Of a stretch of 19,893 nucleotides of DNA, positions 1-6,517 are shown piece after piece (position 1 is the stretch's first letter; the number at the start of each line of letters is the position of its first letter). The notes beneath the pieces were generated by a model, which saw only the letters and a program-made list of their open reading frames with translations, was not told where the DNA came from and did no database searches. The translations under genes were made by a program, and so were the position numbers. The stretch spans positions 1-19,893 of the forward strand of contig CABUZK010000033.1 of NCBI GenBank assembly GCA_902496115.1, given 5' to 3'. This DNA is from an uncultured Collinsella sp. (GTDB lineage Bacteria > Actinomycetota > Coriobacteriia > Coriobacteriales > Coriobacteriaceae).

Positions 1-466
1 ATCCCCTCGTGGCATCTGCCGCATCACTGTCGTAAGCGCGCAGATGCTCCGCAAAGCTGCTCCAGGGATAACGCTCGATTAGGCTAACGCCCGCCTCCTG
101 CGGATCGGCGTGTACGGAGCGAATAGCCTCCATCACCTGCCAGTCGGTATCGAGCGAGCGGCGCTCAAAACGCTCACGAAATAGGCAGCCCGCGCGCCCG
201 GTACGCTTATTGAACCGACGAGCATACGTCAACAGCAGCCGCTGCATAGCAGCGCTCATTTCGTCCTCGTAATCCAAAAGCACCAGATCCACGTAGTCGC
301 TCATGAGACACCAGGCCACAATCGTCACCTGGGCATCGCGGCAGCAGTCGCGCATCAGTTCCAAAAACTCCCACCGGTCCTCGTCGCTCTCAAAGATCAA
401 CTGACCGCCCATACCGCGGGCACAAACATGGTAAAAACCGGTGATCGTTTTCCAAACGCGCTGCAT
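1..466 (-). CDS. Y1 (IS200/REP-associated) transposase-like protein, catalytic residues lost; 3' end outside window
   Basis: The minus strand is open from the ATG at 466 to the window edge, 155 residues visible. The ATG is preceded by GGGAG with a 4-nt gap. The layout matches REP-associated tyrosine transposases (Y1_Tnp, HUH superfamily): an N-terminal FYHVCARGMGG strand (11-21), AWCLMS (51-56), MQRLLLTYARRFNKRTGRAG (74-93), CLFRERFERR (94-103) and RSVHADPQEAG (116-126). Active relatives carry MxNHxHLV, GHLF and RYIHxNPVxAG here. In this protein the metal-binding His pair is Y58 and D60 (sequence SDYVD), the His before LF is C94, and the Tyr of RYIH is S117. I therefore read it as a member that can no longer nick DNA, either domesticated as a DNA/hairpin-binding protein or decaying. 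The frame is intact across everything visible, which argues against simple decay. The C-terminus is not seen. Confidence 0.8.
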   Translation of the reverse strand, partial: MQRVWKTITGFYHVCARGMGGQLIFESDEDRWEFLELMRDCCRDAQVTIVAWCLMSDYVDLVLLDYEDEMSAAMQRLLLTYARRFNKRTGRAGCLFRERFERRSLDTDWQVMEAIRSVHADPQEAGVSLIERYPWSSFAEHLRAYDSDAADATRG

Positions 467-859
467 GGCGCTCCCTTCGCCGGGATCTGCTTATCATCCA
501 ATACATCACGATTGAAACGTGCCATCAAAACATTCACGCAAAATGGCGCCCGTCGACGGTAAAAGGCGGCAAACCGACGGCGAACGGCAATATAGCCACA
601 GGTCAGGTAACGCAGCCTTGCCAAAAGTTTGACCAGAACCGATCCCCCTTCAACGGACCGCACAACAGCAAACAATCTAGTTAAATCGCTTCAATTGAAA
701 GTTCCGCGCTTCTCGCTACGAAAACTGAGCCGTTCGCCGAATATTCCGTGCATTTCGCGGTATTATAGGGGCTGCATGTCATGTCCCTTTCGAAGGGTCG
801 CCCGGCAATCGCCAGCCACGACCCCCAGACGGGACGCCAACACGATAGAGAGGAGAGGC
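467..859. other. Gene-free stretch between divergent genes
   Basis: These 393 bases separate the minus-strand transposase-like gene from the plus-strand NifU-like gene. Besides the candidate minus-strand promoter at 500-528, there is a TATTAT box at 761-766 about 95 nt before the NifU-like ATG, without a convincing -35 partner, and a small palindrome TTCAATTGAA near 690. No terminator or RNA gene is evident. An upstream in-frame reading to an ATG at 629 exists but has no ribosome site and no family similarity. Confidence 0.5.
500..528 (-). promoter_or_regulatory. Candidate promoter of the Y1 transposase-like gene
   Basis: Read on the minus strand, TTGATG (528-523) and TGTATT (505-500) are 17 nt apart. 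Each matches four of six sigma-70-type consensus bases. A start near 493 would give a leader of roughly 27 nt to the ATG at 466. The support is positional only. Confidence 0.3.
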
Positions 860-1594
860 ATGCAGTACTCACAGGAAGTGGAGAACATGTGCCCCGTTGC
901 CAAGGGTGCATACCACGGCCCCGCACCCATCCCCGAGGAGGGCAAGTGGGTCCAGGCTAAGGAGATTTCCGACATCTCCGGTCTTACGCACGGTGTGGGT
1001 TGGTGCGCACCTCAGCAGGGCGCCTGCAAGCTCACGCTGAACGTCAAGGACGGCATCATCGAGGAGGCCCTCGTTGAGACCATCGGCTGCTCGGGCATGA
1101 CCCACTCTGCCGCCATGGCTTCCGAGATCCTTCCCGGCAAGACCATCCTCGAGGCCCTCAACACCGACCTCGTCTGCGACGCCATCAACGTTGCTATGCG
1201 CGAGATCTTCCTGCAGATCGTTTACGGCCGCAGCCAGACCGCGTTCTCCGAGGGCGGCCTGCCCGTGGGCGCCTCCCTCGACGACCTCGGCAAGGGCCTT
1301 CGCTCTCAGGTCGGCACCATGTTCGGCACCAAGGCCAAGGGCGCTCGTTACCTCGAGCTCGCTCAGGGCTACGTCACCCGCATGGCTCTCAACGACAAGA
1401 ACGAGATCATCGCGTTCGAGTTCCTGAACCTCGGTAAGTTCACCGACGCCGTCAAGGCCGGCAAGACCCCCGAGGAGGCCATCGCTGGCGCTATGGGCCA
1501 CTATGGTCAGTGGGAGAACGCTGCCAAGTACATCGACCCGCGCACCGACGAGGAGACTCACTCCGTCGCCAGCGTGTTCCCGGTTCACGAGTAG
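860..1594 (+). CDS. NifU-like iron-sulfur cluster assembly scaffold protein
   Basis: A 244-residue protein with an IscU/NifU-N-like fold signature. The start at 860 is chosen because GAGGAGAG lies just upstream and the recognisable protein begins MQYSQEVENMCPVAKGA. Conserved-looking Cys are C11, C49, C56, C77 and C106. C77 lies in ETIGCSGMTHSAAMASEI (73-90), the counterpart of the GCGxxxASxS ligand loop of IscU/NifU scaffolds. The protein is longer than IscU (about 125-150 aa); residues from about 140 onward form an extra C-terminal domain and do not resemble the NifU Nfu domain. Its expected role is to hold or transfer an Fe-S or related metal centre in the cytoplasm. It lies 18 nt upstream of the GGGtGRT gene in an obvious two-gene operon. 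There is no isc/suf desulfurase nearby, so it may serve a dedicated target rather than general Fe-S supply. Confidence 0.8.
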   Translation: MQYSQEVENMCPVAKGAYHGPAPIPEEGKWVQAKEISDISGLTHGVGWCAPQQGACKLTLNVKDGIIEEALVETIGCSGMTHSAAMASEILPGKTILEALNTDLVCDAINVAMREIFLQIVYGRSQTAFSEGGLPVGASLDDLGKGLRSQVGTMFGTKAKGARYLELAQGYVTRMALNDKNEIIAFEFLNLGKFTDAVKAGKTPEEAIAGAMGHYGQWENAAKYIDPRTDEETHSVASVFPVHE

Positions 1595-1612
1595 AAAGGG
1601 AGGGAAATAACT

Positions 1613-2617
1613 ATGACTGTTACGTTCGAAGGTTACGAGCGCCGCGCTGACAAGATCAACAAGTGCCTCGCCGACAACGGCATCGCCTCCCTCGAGGAAG
1701 CTCTGCAGATCTGCACCGACAAGGGCTTCAACCCGCGTGAGATCGTCAACAACACCCAGTCCATCGCCTTCCAGAACGCTGAGTGGGCCTACACCCTCGG
1801 CTGCGCTCTCGCTGTCAAGCGTGGCGCCAAGTCCGCTTCTGAGGCTGCTGCCATCATCGGCGAGGGCATCCAGGCCTTCACCGTTCCCGGCTCCGTCGCC
1901 GAGGACCGCAAGGTCGGTCTTGGCCACGGCAACCTGGGCGCTATGCTGCTCTCCGACGACACCGAGTGCTTCGCCTTCCTGGCTGGCCACGAGTCCTTCG
2001 CTGCCGCTGAGGGCGCTATCGGCCTGGCTCTGAACGCCAACAAGGCTCGTAAGAAGCCGCTGCGCGTTATCCTCAACGGTCTGGGCAAGGACGCTGCTCA
2101 GATCATCGCCCGCATCAACGGCTTCACCTATGTGAAGACCCAGTTCGACTACTACACGGGCGAGCTCAAGGTCGTCGAGACCATCCCCTACTCCGATGGT
2201 CCCCGCGCTGCCGTTAACTGCTACGGCTCCGACGACGTCCGCGAGGGCGTTGCCATCATGTGGCACGAGAACGTCGACATCTCGATCACCGGTAACTCCA
2301 CCAACCCCACGCGCTTCCAGCACCCCGTCGCTGGCACCTACAAGAAGGAGCGCATCGAGGCTGGCAAGAAGTACTTCTCCGTCGCTTCTGGTGGCGGCAC
2401 TGGCCGTACCCTGCACCCGGACAACATGGGCGCCGGCCCTGCCTCTTACGGCATGACCGACACCATGGGCCGTATGCACTCCGACGCCCAGTTCGCCGGT
2501 TCTTCCTCCGTGCCTGCGCACGTCGACATGATGGGTCTCATCGGCATGGGCAACAACCCCATGGTCGGTGCCACCGTCGCCTGCGCTGTCGCCGTCGAGG
2601 AGGCCCTCAAGGCCTAA
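1613..2617 (+). CDS. GGGtGRT protein (conserved family, function unknown)
   Basis: A 334-residue protein carrying the family-defining motif GGGTGRT at 260-266, followed by LHPDNMGAGPASYGMTDTMG (267-286). The N-terminal half is helical. The middle holds a glycine-rich GLGHGNLGAMLLSDDTECFAFLAGHES stretch (102-128) with several His, Asp, Glu and Cys that could bind metal. No transmembrane segment or signal peptide is seen. The ATG at 1613 follows GGGAGGG with about an 8-nt gap. It is cotranscribed with the NifU-like gene (18-nt gap) and followed by a strong terminator. The family was named for the motif and I know of no established reaction. Co-occurrence with a NifU-like scaffold suggests that it receives or helps build a metal cluster; that is inference. 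Codon use is strongly biased to C-ending codons, which is typical of well-expressed genes. Confidence 0.85.
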   Translation: MTVTFEGYERRADKINKCLADNGIASLEEALQICTDKGFNPREIVNNTQSIAFQNAEWAYTLGCALAVKRGAKSASEAAAIIGEGIQAFTVPGSVAEDRKVGLGHGNLGAMLLSDDTECFAFLAGHESFAAAEGAIGLALNANKARKKPLRVILNGLGKDAAQIIARINGFTYVKTQFDYYTGELKVVETIPYSDGPRAAVNCYGSDDVREGVAIMWHENVDISITGNSTNPTRFQHPVAGTYKKERIEAGKKYFSVASGGGTGRTLHPDNMGAGPASYGMTDTMGRMHSDAQFAGSSSVPAHVDMMGLIGMGNNPMVGATVACAVAVEEALKA

Positions 2618-2651
2618 TCGCGCCCGCGCGATGCTCATGTAGTTGAGCTTT

Positions 2652-2686
2652 AGAGCCGCTACCCACCCGGGTAGCGGCTCTTTTTT
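2652..2686 (+). terminator. Rho-independent terminator of the NifU-like/GGGtGRT operon
   Basis: A perfect 13-bp stem (2652-2664 with 2669-2681, arm AGAGCCGCTACCC) with an ACCC loop runs straight into six T (2681-2686), 35 nt after the GGGtGRT stop codon. Confidence 0.95.
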
Positions 2687-2697
2687 GTCCCTCCCTC

Positions 2698-2764
2698 AGT
2701 TGCGGTGAAATAGTTCCTAAACAGCCGCCCCATCCTTCCAAACAGGAACTATTCCACCGCAACT
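2698..2764. repeat. Hairpin repeat, GCGGTGAAATAGTTCC family, copy 1
   Basis: Arms 2698-2718 and 2744-2764 are complementary at 20 of 21 positions and enclose a 25-nt loop. The left arm contains GCGGTGAAATAGTTCC. The same arms and a related loop recur at 12547-12613, and a degenerate copy follows at 2790-2855. There is no T-run, so it is not a simple terminator. It looks like a REP-type palindrome. Confidence 0.85.
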
Positions 2765-2789
2765 TCTTAGCGGTCCTCCCGGTATACCA

Positions 2790-2855
2790 GTTGCGAGTAA
2801 ATACAGGCCATCTGACTGCTCCAGAAGCCTTGTGAGTCCCAATTTCACCGCAACT
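2790..2855. repeat. Hairpin repeat, GCGGTGAAATAGTTCC family, degenerate copy 2
   Basis: AGTTGCGAGTAAAT (2790-2803) is complementary, with a few mismatches, to ATTTCACCGCAACT (2842-2855), which is the outer arm sequence of copy 1. The inner arm (TAGTTCC part) is not preserved. Its length (66 bp) equals copy 1 and it lies only 25 bp away, so the two form a tandem pair. Confidence 0.6.
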
Positions 2856-2991
2856 TATTGAGAAGACTATGTTGGGCGATAAAGCATCGGTAACGCCCAC
2901 CTTCCATTTTGGCCCTTTACCGAATACCTATGTCTTCACGATACCTTTGCCGATCACCCGTGCGACAATGCGCGAGCGAGAAAGGAATCCT

Positions 2992-4518
2992 ATGGAATCA
3001 ACTGATGTACTGGTAATCGGATCGGGCATCGCGGGCCTTTGCGCCGCCATAGAAGCAGCACGCGCGGGCGCGACCGTTGCCATCGCATGCGCTGGCAAGA
3101 CCATGAGCGGATCGAGCTTCTTCCCGGGCACCTGGGGCCTCGGGCTTATTGGTCCCGTCGACAAAGACGACGAACAAGACCTTATCGACACCATCCAAAC
3201 CGTCGGTGGCGGCGTTGCCGACCCCGAACTCGTCCAGACGTTCGTCCACGGCATTCCCCAAGCGATTGACTGGCTCGAACAGGATCTGGGCGTAGAACTC
3301 CAGCGTCCGCAAAGCGCCGAAAGCGCCCAGCAAAAGCAATTTATCCCCTGCTTCGACCACAAGACGAGAATGTGGCGCGGCCTCACCCGCAAACCCCTCG
3401 AAGACGCGTGTACGGCCCAGATCGACTCGCTCGGCATACGCCTGCTCCCCCGCCACGAGCTTATCGATCTTGTTGAGGATACGAACGGAAAAATTGTCGG
3501 CGCCGTGCTCTACAACCAAACAGACGAGCGCATCGTGACCTTTACAGCAAAGGCCACCGTCATCGCTGCGGGCGGCACGGGCGGTCTGTTCGAACGCAGC
3601 CTCACTTCGGCCGATGTACTCAGCTCCTCGCAGGCCATCGCGCTGGCGCACGGTGCATCGCTTACTAATATAGAGTTCATGCAGATGATGCCCGGTTTCA
3701 TTGAACCTAAGCGCAACCTGGTCTTTAACGAAAAGACCTGGCGCTACGTCACGTTTGACCAACCGGTCGACATTGCCAACGAAAAGTTAGACGATCTGCT
3801 TGAGCAACGCTCAGGATATGGCCCCTTCACTTCGCGCTTGGCTTCCCGCGCCATCGATCTTGCTGTCGATCAAGCGGGTGCCGAAGGCCTGGCACTCCAC
3901 TACGACTTCCCGCGAGAGAATGTCCCCGAGTTCGTGCAGACATTTGCCACTTGGCTACAAGATGAGCATGGTATCGCTCCGAGCGACGAGATGCGTGTGG
4001 CGATGTATGCCCACGCCGCTAACGGCGGTATCAAGATCGACAAGACCACGTACACGGGCGTTGAGGGCCTCTACGCCTGTGGCGAGGCAACAGGCGGCAT
4101 GCACGGCGCCGACCGCATCGGAGGCCTGTCGAGCGCCAATGGCATCGTATTCGGGCGCATCGCAGGCGCATCAGCGGCTCGAGCAGCGCTGGGCGCTTCC
4201 GAGGCGGCCGCCCCGATGGATACCGCCCTCCCCCAGTATGGCATCGCTACAGCAGACGCTGAGCGCCTGACCCGCAGCCTCAGACACACAATGAGCACCT
4301 ACTGCATGATCAACAGGACCGAAGCGGGTCTATCCAAGGCGCTACAAGAGCTTGAAAGCCTGCAAGACGAGGCGACGTCGCTGCATAAGCCGCACGCCAA
4401 TGACAGCGAAATCGCTGCCCTCGCCCGCCTACAGTCGCAGATTCAGCTGGCTGCGGAGATGGTCAAAGCCATGCGCAAACGAACCGAAAGCCTCGGTTCG
4501 CACTATCGAGCAGACTGA
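2992..4518 (+). CDS. FAD-dependent oxidoreductase, fumarate reductase/L-aspartate oxidase superfamily
   Basis: A 508-residue flavoprotein. The start at 2992 is chosen because AAAGGA precedes it and the FAD-binding strand starts at once: DVLVIGSGIAGLCAAIEAAR (5-24). Further FAD_binding_2 landmarks are IAAGGTGGLF (191-200), HAANGGIKID (341-350) and GEATGGMHGADRIGGLSSAN (364-383). The substrate-side Arg and His of the family appear as R282 (FTSRLASRA) and H341. The His of the usual EFxQxHPT motif is missing: here it reads EFMQMMPG (228-235). Succinate, fumarate or aspartate is therefore not assured as substrate. The C-terminal helical part (about 410-508) resembles the capping tail of NadB-type proteins. 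No signal peptide, flavin attachment segment or Fe-S/membrane partner gene is present. It is likely cytoplasmic and monocistronic. Confidence 0.8.
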   Translation: MESTDVLVIGSGIAGLCAAIEAARAGATVAIACAGKTMSGSSFFPGTWGLGLIGPVDKDDEQDLIDTIQTVGGGVADPELVQTFVHGIPQAIDWLEQDLGVELQRPQSAESAQQKQFIPCFDHKTRMWRGLTRKPLEDACTAQIDSLGIRLLPRHELIDLVEDTNGKIVGAVLYNQTDERIVTFTAKATVIAAGGTGGLFERSLTSADVLSSSQAIALAHGASLTNIEFMQMMPGFIEPKRNLVFNEKTWRYVTFDQPVDIANEKLDDLLEQRSGYGPFTSRLASRAIDLAVDQAGAEGLALHYDFPRENVPEFVQTFATWLQDEHGIAPSDEMRVAMYAHAANGGIKIDKTTYTGVEGLYACGEATGGMHGADRIGGLSSANGIVFGRIAGASAARAALGASEAAAPMDTALPQYGIATADAERLTRSLRHTMSTYCMINRTEAGLSKALQELESLQDEATSLHKPHANDSEIAALARLQSQIQLAAEMVKAMRKRTESLGSHYRAD

Positions 4519-4564
4519 ATCGATTCACACTTTGAGTTTGATCACAATTTCTCAACATGCATCG

Positions 4565-4610
4565 AGCCCCGTAAGTATGATTCCCCCAAGGAGAACACGC
4601 TTACGGGGCT
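4565..4610 (+). terminator. Inverted repeat after the flavoprotein gene, possible terminator
   Basis: A perfect 11-bp inverted repeat AGCCCCGTAAG (4565-4575) with CTTACGGGGCT (4600-4610) has a 24-nt loop, 47 nt after the stop codon. Only a weak T tract (TGTTTTCCC) follows about 8 nt later, so termination efficiency is doubtful. Confidence 0.45.
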
Positions 4611-4693
4611 TGAGCCGTGTTTTCCCTAAGGGAATCACGGTGCAGACAGCTCAGCTCCGCGCCCTTTCGGGTTCGACCCCATGCGAGGTCAAC

Positions 4694-4725
4694 AAAAAAG
4701 ACGGCCAACTATCGCTGACCGTCTT
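4694..4725 (-). terminator. Rho-independent terminator of the tRNA operon
   Basis: On the minus strand, AAGACGG (4725-4719) pairs with CCGTCTT (4704-4698) and is followed by a run of T (complement of 4694-4699). It lies just downstream of the last tRNA-Lys. Confidence 0.85.
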
Positions 4726-4734
4726 AACATGCTT

Positions 4735-4810
4735 TGGTGGGCCGTCAGGGGGTCGAACCCTGGACCTTGGGATTAAGAGTCCCCTGCTCTACCAACTGAG
4801 CTAACGACCC
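4735..4810 (-). tRNA. tRNA-Lys (anticodon CTT), distal copy
   Basis: A full cloverleaf reads on the minus strand from GGGTCGTTAGCTCAG at 4810. The acceptor GGGTCGT pairs with ACGGCCC, with one G-U. Anticodon CTT (4777-4775) lies in loop CTCTTAA. The T loop is TTCGACC. CCA is encoded (4737-4735). It is nearly identical to the copy at 4854-4929; the clear difference is one base in the T loop. Confidence 0.95.
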
Positions 4811-4814
4811 AAAG

Positions 4815-4840
4815 CTAAAGTCCGTTGTGACGGACTTTAG
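4815..4840. repeat. Perfect hairpin between the two tRNA-Lys genes
   Basis: CTAAAGTCCGT (4815-4825) pairs perfectly with ACGGACTTTAG (4830-4840) around a 4-nt loop. It fills most of the 43-nt spacer. On the minus (transcribed) strand only CTTT follows, so it is more likely a processing or spacing hairpin than an efficient terminator. Confidence 0.7.
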
Positions 4841-4853
4841 AGGAGATATCGTG

Positions 4854-4929
4854 TGGTGGGCCGTCAGGGGTTCGAACCCTGGACCTTGGGATTAAGAGTC
4901 CCCTGCTCTACCAACTGAGCTAACGACCC
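4854..4929 (-). tRNA. tRNA-Lys (anticodon CTT), proximal copy
   Basis: The cloverleaf on the minus strand runs from 4929, with anticodon CTT at 4896-4894, T loop TTCGAAC, and encoded CCA (4856-4854). Tandem duplication of a CTT-reading Lys tRNA fits a genome that uses AAG for most lysines, as the genes here do. Confidence 0.95.
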
Positions 4930-4951
4930 GATATCAACACGAAGCAAGAAC

Positions 4952-5029
4952 TGGGGTGGGTAAAGGGACTCGAACCCTCGACCTACGGGACCACAACCCG
5001 TCGCTCTAGCCAACTGAGCTACACCCACC
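4952..5029 (-). tRNA. tRNA-His (anticodon GTG)
   Basis: On the minus strand the acceptor GTGGGTG (from 5028) pairs with TACCCAC. An extra 5' G at 5029 faces discriminator C73, the G-1:C73 hallmark of tRNA-His. Anticodon GTG is at 4994-4992 in loop TTGTGGT, the T loop is TTCGAGT, and CCA is encoded (4954-4952). It is the first gene of the tRNA unit, with a 22-nt gap to the next tRNA. Confidence 0.96.
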
Positions 5030-5055
5030 GTGTCCTGTGCGCTTCGCGCTCGACT

Positions 5056-5084
5056 ATTATTGCAAGGAACGCCATGCGATGCAA
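5056..5084 (-). promoter_or_regulatory. Promoter of the His-Lys-Lys tRNA operon
   Basis: Minus-strand TTGCAT (5084-5079) and AATAAT (5061-5056) are separated by exactly 17 nt. The predicted start near 5049 lies about 20 nt before the tRNA-His 5' end, the usual geometry for a tRNA promoter. A GC-rich stretch lies between the -10 box and the tRNA. Confidence 0.55.
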
Positions 5085-5194
5085 GCCCCAATTTTCAAGA
5101 ATTTTGAAAAGAGTTTTTCGAGCCCATTTCGAGCAAATCCCACCGGTTCCATAGGAGTAAACTTGCCCCACTGCAAATCCTCGAAAGGACCGGC

Positions 5195-6376
5195 ATGAAA
5201 GAACTCTCCAACCGTACGGCGACATTTACCGATTCGGTCATCCGCCGCATGACGCGCATCTCCAATAAGTATGGCGCCGTCAATCTCTCACAGGGCTTCC
5301 CCGACTTCGATCCTCCGGTGCAGCTACTCGAGAGCCTCGGCACCATCGCGACCGACCCCGAGCCGCTCTATCACCAGTACTCCATCACTTGGGGCTCCCA
5401 GGCCATGCGCGAGGCGCTCGCGGCCAAGCAGGAGCACTTTATGGGCATGCCGATCAACCCCAACGAGAACATCGTAGTCACATGCGGCTCCACCGAGGCC
5501 ATGATGGCCGCCATGATGACGGTCACGAACCCCGGAGACAAGGTCGTCATCTTCTCGCCGTTCTACGAGAACTACGGCGCCGACACGATTCTCTCGGGCG
5601 CTGAGCCCGTCTACGTGCCGCTCAACCCGCCCGCGTTCGACTTCGATCGCGAAGTCCTCGAGGCGGCCTTCCGCGACAACGACCCCAAGGCCATCGTCCT
5701 GTGCAACCCGTCCAACCCCTGCGGCAAGGTCTTCACGCGCGAGGAGCTCACCTTTATCGCCGAACTCTGCAAAAAGTACGACGCCTACTGCATCACCGAC
5801 GAGGTCTACGAGCACATCGTCTATGCGCCCCACGAGCACGTCTATATGGCCACGCTGCCCGGCATGTTCGAGCGCACCATCAGCTGCAGCTCGCTGTCCA
5901 AGACCTACTCCATCACCGGTTGGCGCCTGGGCTACACCATAGCCCCGGCCGAGATTACCGAGCGCATCAAGAAGGTCCACGACTTCCTCACCGTGGGCGT
6001 CGCCGCTCCCCTGCAGGAAGCTGTCGTCACCGCCCTCAACTTCGACGACAGCTATTACGATGAGGTCCTCGACCTGTATACCGCCAAGCGCGACCTGTTC
6101 TGCCAGGGGCTCGATAGCATCGGTCTTGAGCATAACGTGCCGCAGGGCGCCTACTACGTCATGATGGATATCTCTGAGTTTGGCTATGACAGCGACCTCG
6201 AATTCTGCGAGGATCTCGCGTCTAAGGTGGGCGTGGGCGCCGTGCCCGGATCGAGCTTCTTCCGCGAGCCCGTCAACCATCTGGTTCGTTTCCACTTTGC
6301 CAAGCGAGACGAGACGCTTAACGCGGCGCTGGAGAACCTCAAGTCGCTACGTGATAAAATCAAGCCGCGCGGGTAA
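5195..6376 (+). CDS. Class I/II PLP-dependent aminotransferase
   Basis: A 393-residue fold-type I aminotransferase. Landmarks: LSQGFPDFDPP (31-41), NPSNPCGKVFTREEL (171-185), TDEVYEHIVY (201-210, PLP ring contacts D202 and Y205), SSLSKTYSITGWRLGY (232-247) with the Schiff-base lysine K236, and substrate-carboxylate Arg R365 in HLVRFHF. The pattern is closest to the aspartate/methionine/kynurenine aminotransferase group of the AAT-I superfamily. The amino donor cannot be fixed from sequence. GAAAGGA precedes the ATG with about an 8-nt gap. It is divergent from the tRNA operon and closed by its own terminator, so it appears monocistronic. Cytoplasmic. Confidence 0.9.
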   Translation: MKELSNRTATFTDSVIRRMTRISNKYGAVNLSQGFPDFDPPVQLLESLGTIATDPEPLYHQYSITWGSQAMREALAAKQEHFMGMPINPNENIVVTCGSTEAMMAAMMTVTNPGDKVVIFSPFYENYGADTILSGAEPVYVPLNPPAFDFDREVLEAAFRDNDPKAIVLCNPSNPCGKVFTREELTFIAELCKKYDAYCITDEVYEHIVYAPHEHVYMATLPGMFERTISCSSLSKTYSITGWRLGYTIAPAEITERIKKVHDFLTVGVAAPLQEAVVTALNFDDSYYDEVLDLYTAKRDLFCQGLDSIGLEHNVPQGAYYVMMDISEFGYDSDLEFCEDLASKVGVGAVPGSSFFREPVNHLVRFHFAKRDETLNAALENLKSLRDKIKPRG

Positions 6377-6402
6377 GGACGGCCCGGCAACTAAAGCAAC
6401 CA

Positions 6403-6444
6403 AAGAAGCCTCGCACCGCCCGCCGCGTTGCAAGGCTTCTTTTT
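6403..6444 (+). terminator. Rho-independent terminator of the aminotransferase gene
   Basis: AAGAAGCCT (6403-6411) pairs perfectly with AGGCTTCTT (6433-6441), followed by T to 6444, starting 27 nt after the stop codon. Confidence 0.85.
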
Positions 6445-6452
6445 ATAGCGCG

Positions 6453-6479
6453 TTCTTAAATGGTTTAGAGCCCTATACT
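6453..6479 (+). promoter_or_regulatory. Candidate promoter of the ROK kinase gene
   Basis: A good -10 box TATACT (6474-6479) lies 38 nt before the ATG. The only -35-like sequence, TTCTTA (6453-6458), is at 15-nt spacing and is a poor match. Confidence 0.3.
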
Positions 6480-6517
6480 TTAGTCACGGAGCAACTCGTC
6501 CCAGAGAGAGGAATACT

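Larger units (their letters stand above)
2687..2991. other. Intergenic region with tandem hairpin repeats and leader of the flavoprotein gene
   Basis: After the terminator this gap holds the two hairpin repeats, then a short palindrome TGGGCG/CGCCCA (2873-2878 with 2894-2899), then about 90 nt of leader. I could not find a well-spaced -35/-10 pair for the flavoprotein gene. Its transcription start is unresolved. Confidence 0.5.

Noticed and set aside
629..859. An upstream extension of the NifU-like protein by 77 residues
   Set aside because: The extension has no family similarity and no ribosome site, while the ATG at 860 follows GAGGAGAG and begins the conserved protein.
869..2638. A 589-codon minus-strand frame over the NifU-like/GGGtGRT operon
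   Set aside because: It mirrors the two real genes, crosses both, and shows no domain or ribosome site. Its absence of stops follows from C-ending codons on the other strand.
2992..4518. Assignment of the flavoprotein as NadB (L-aspartate oxidase)
   Set aside because: The HPT His is missing and no nadA or nadC is adjacent. Only the superfamily level is justified.
5092..5110. A small palindrome TTTTCAA/TTGAAAA between the tRNA and aminotransferase genes as an operator
   Set aside because: It is AT-rich, 7 bp per arm, and not placed clearly against either promoter. It is too weak to call.
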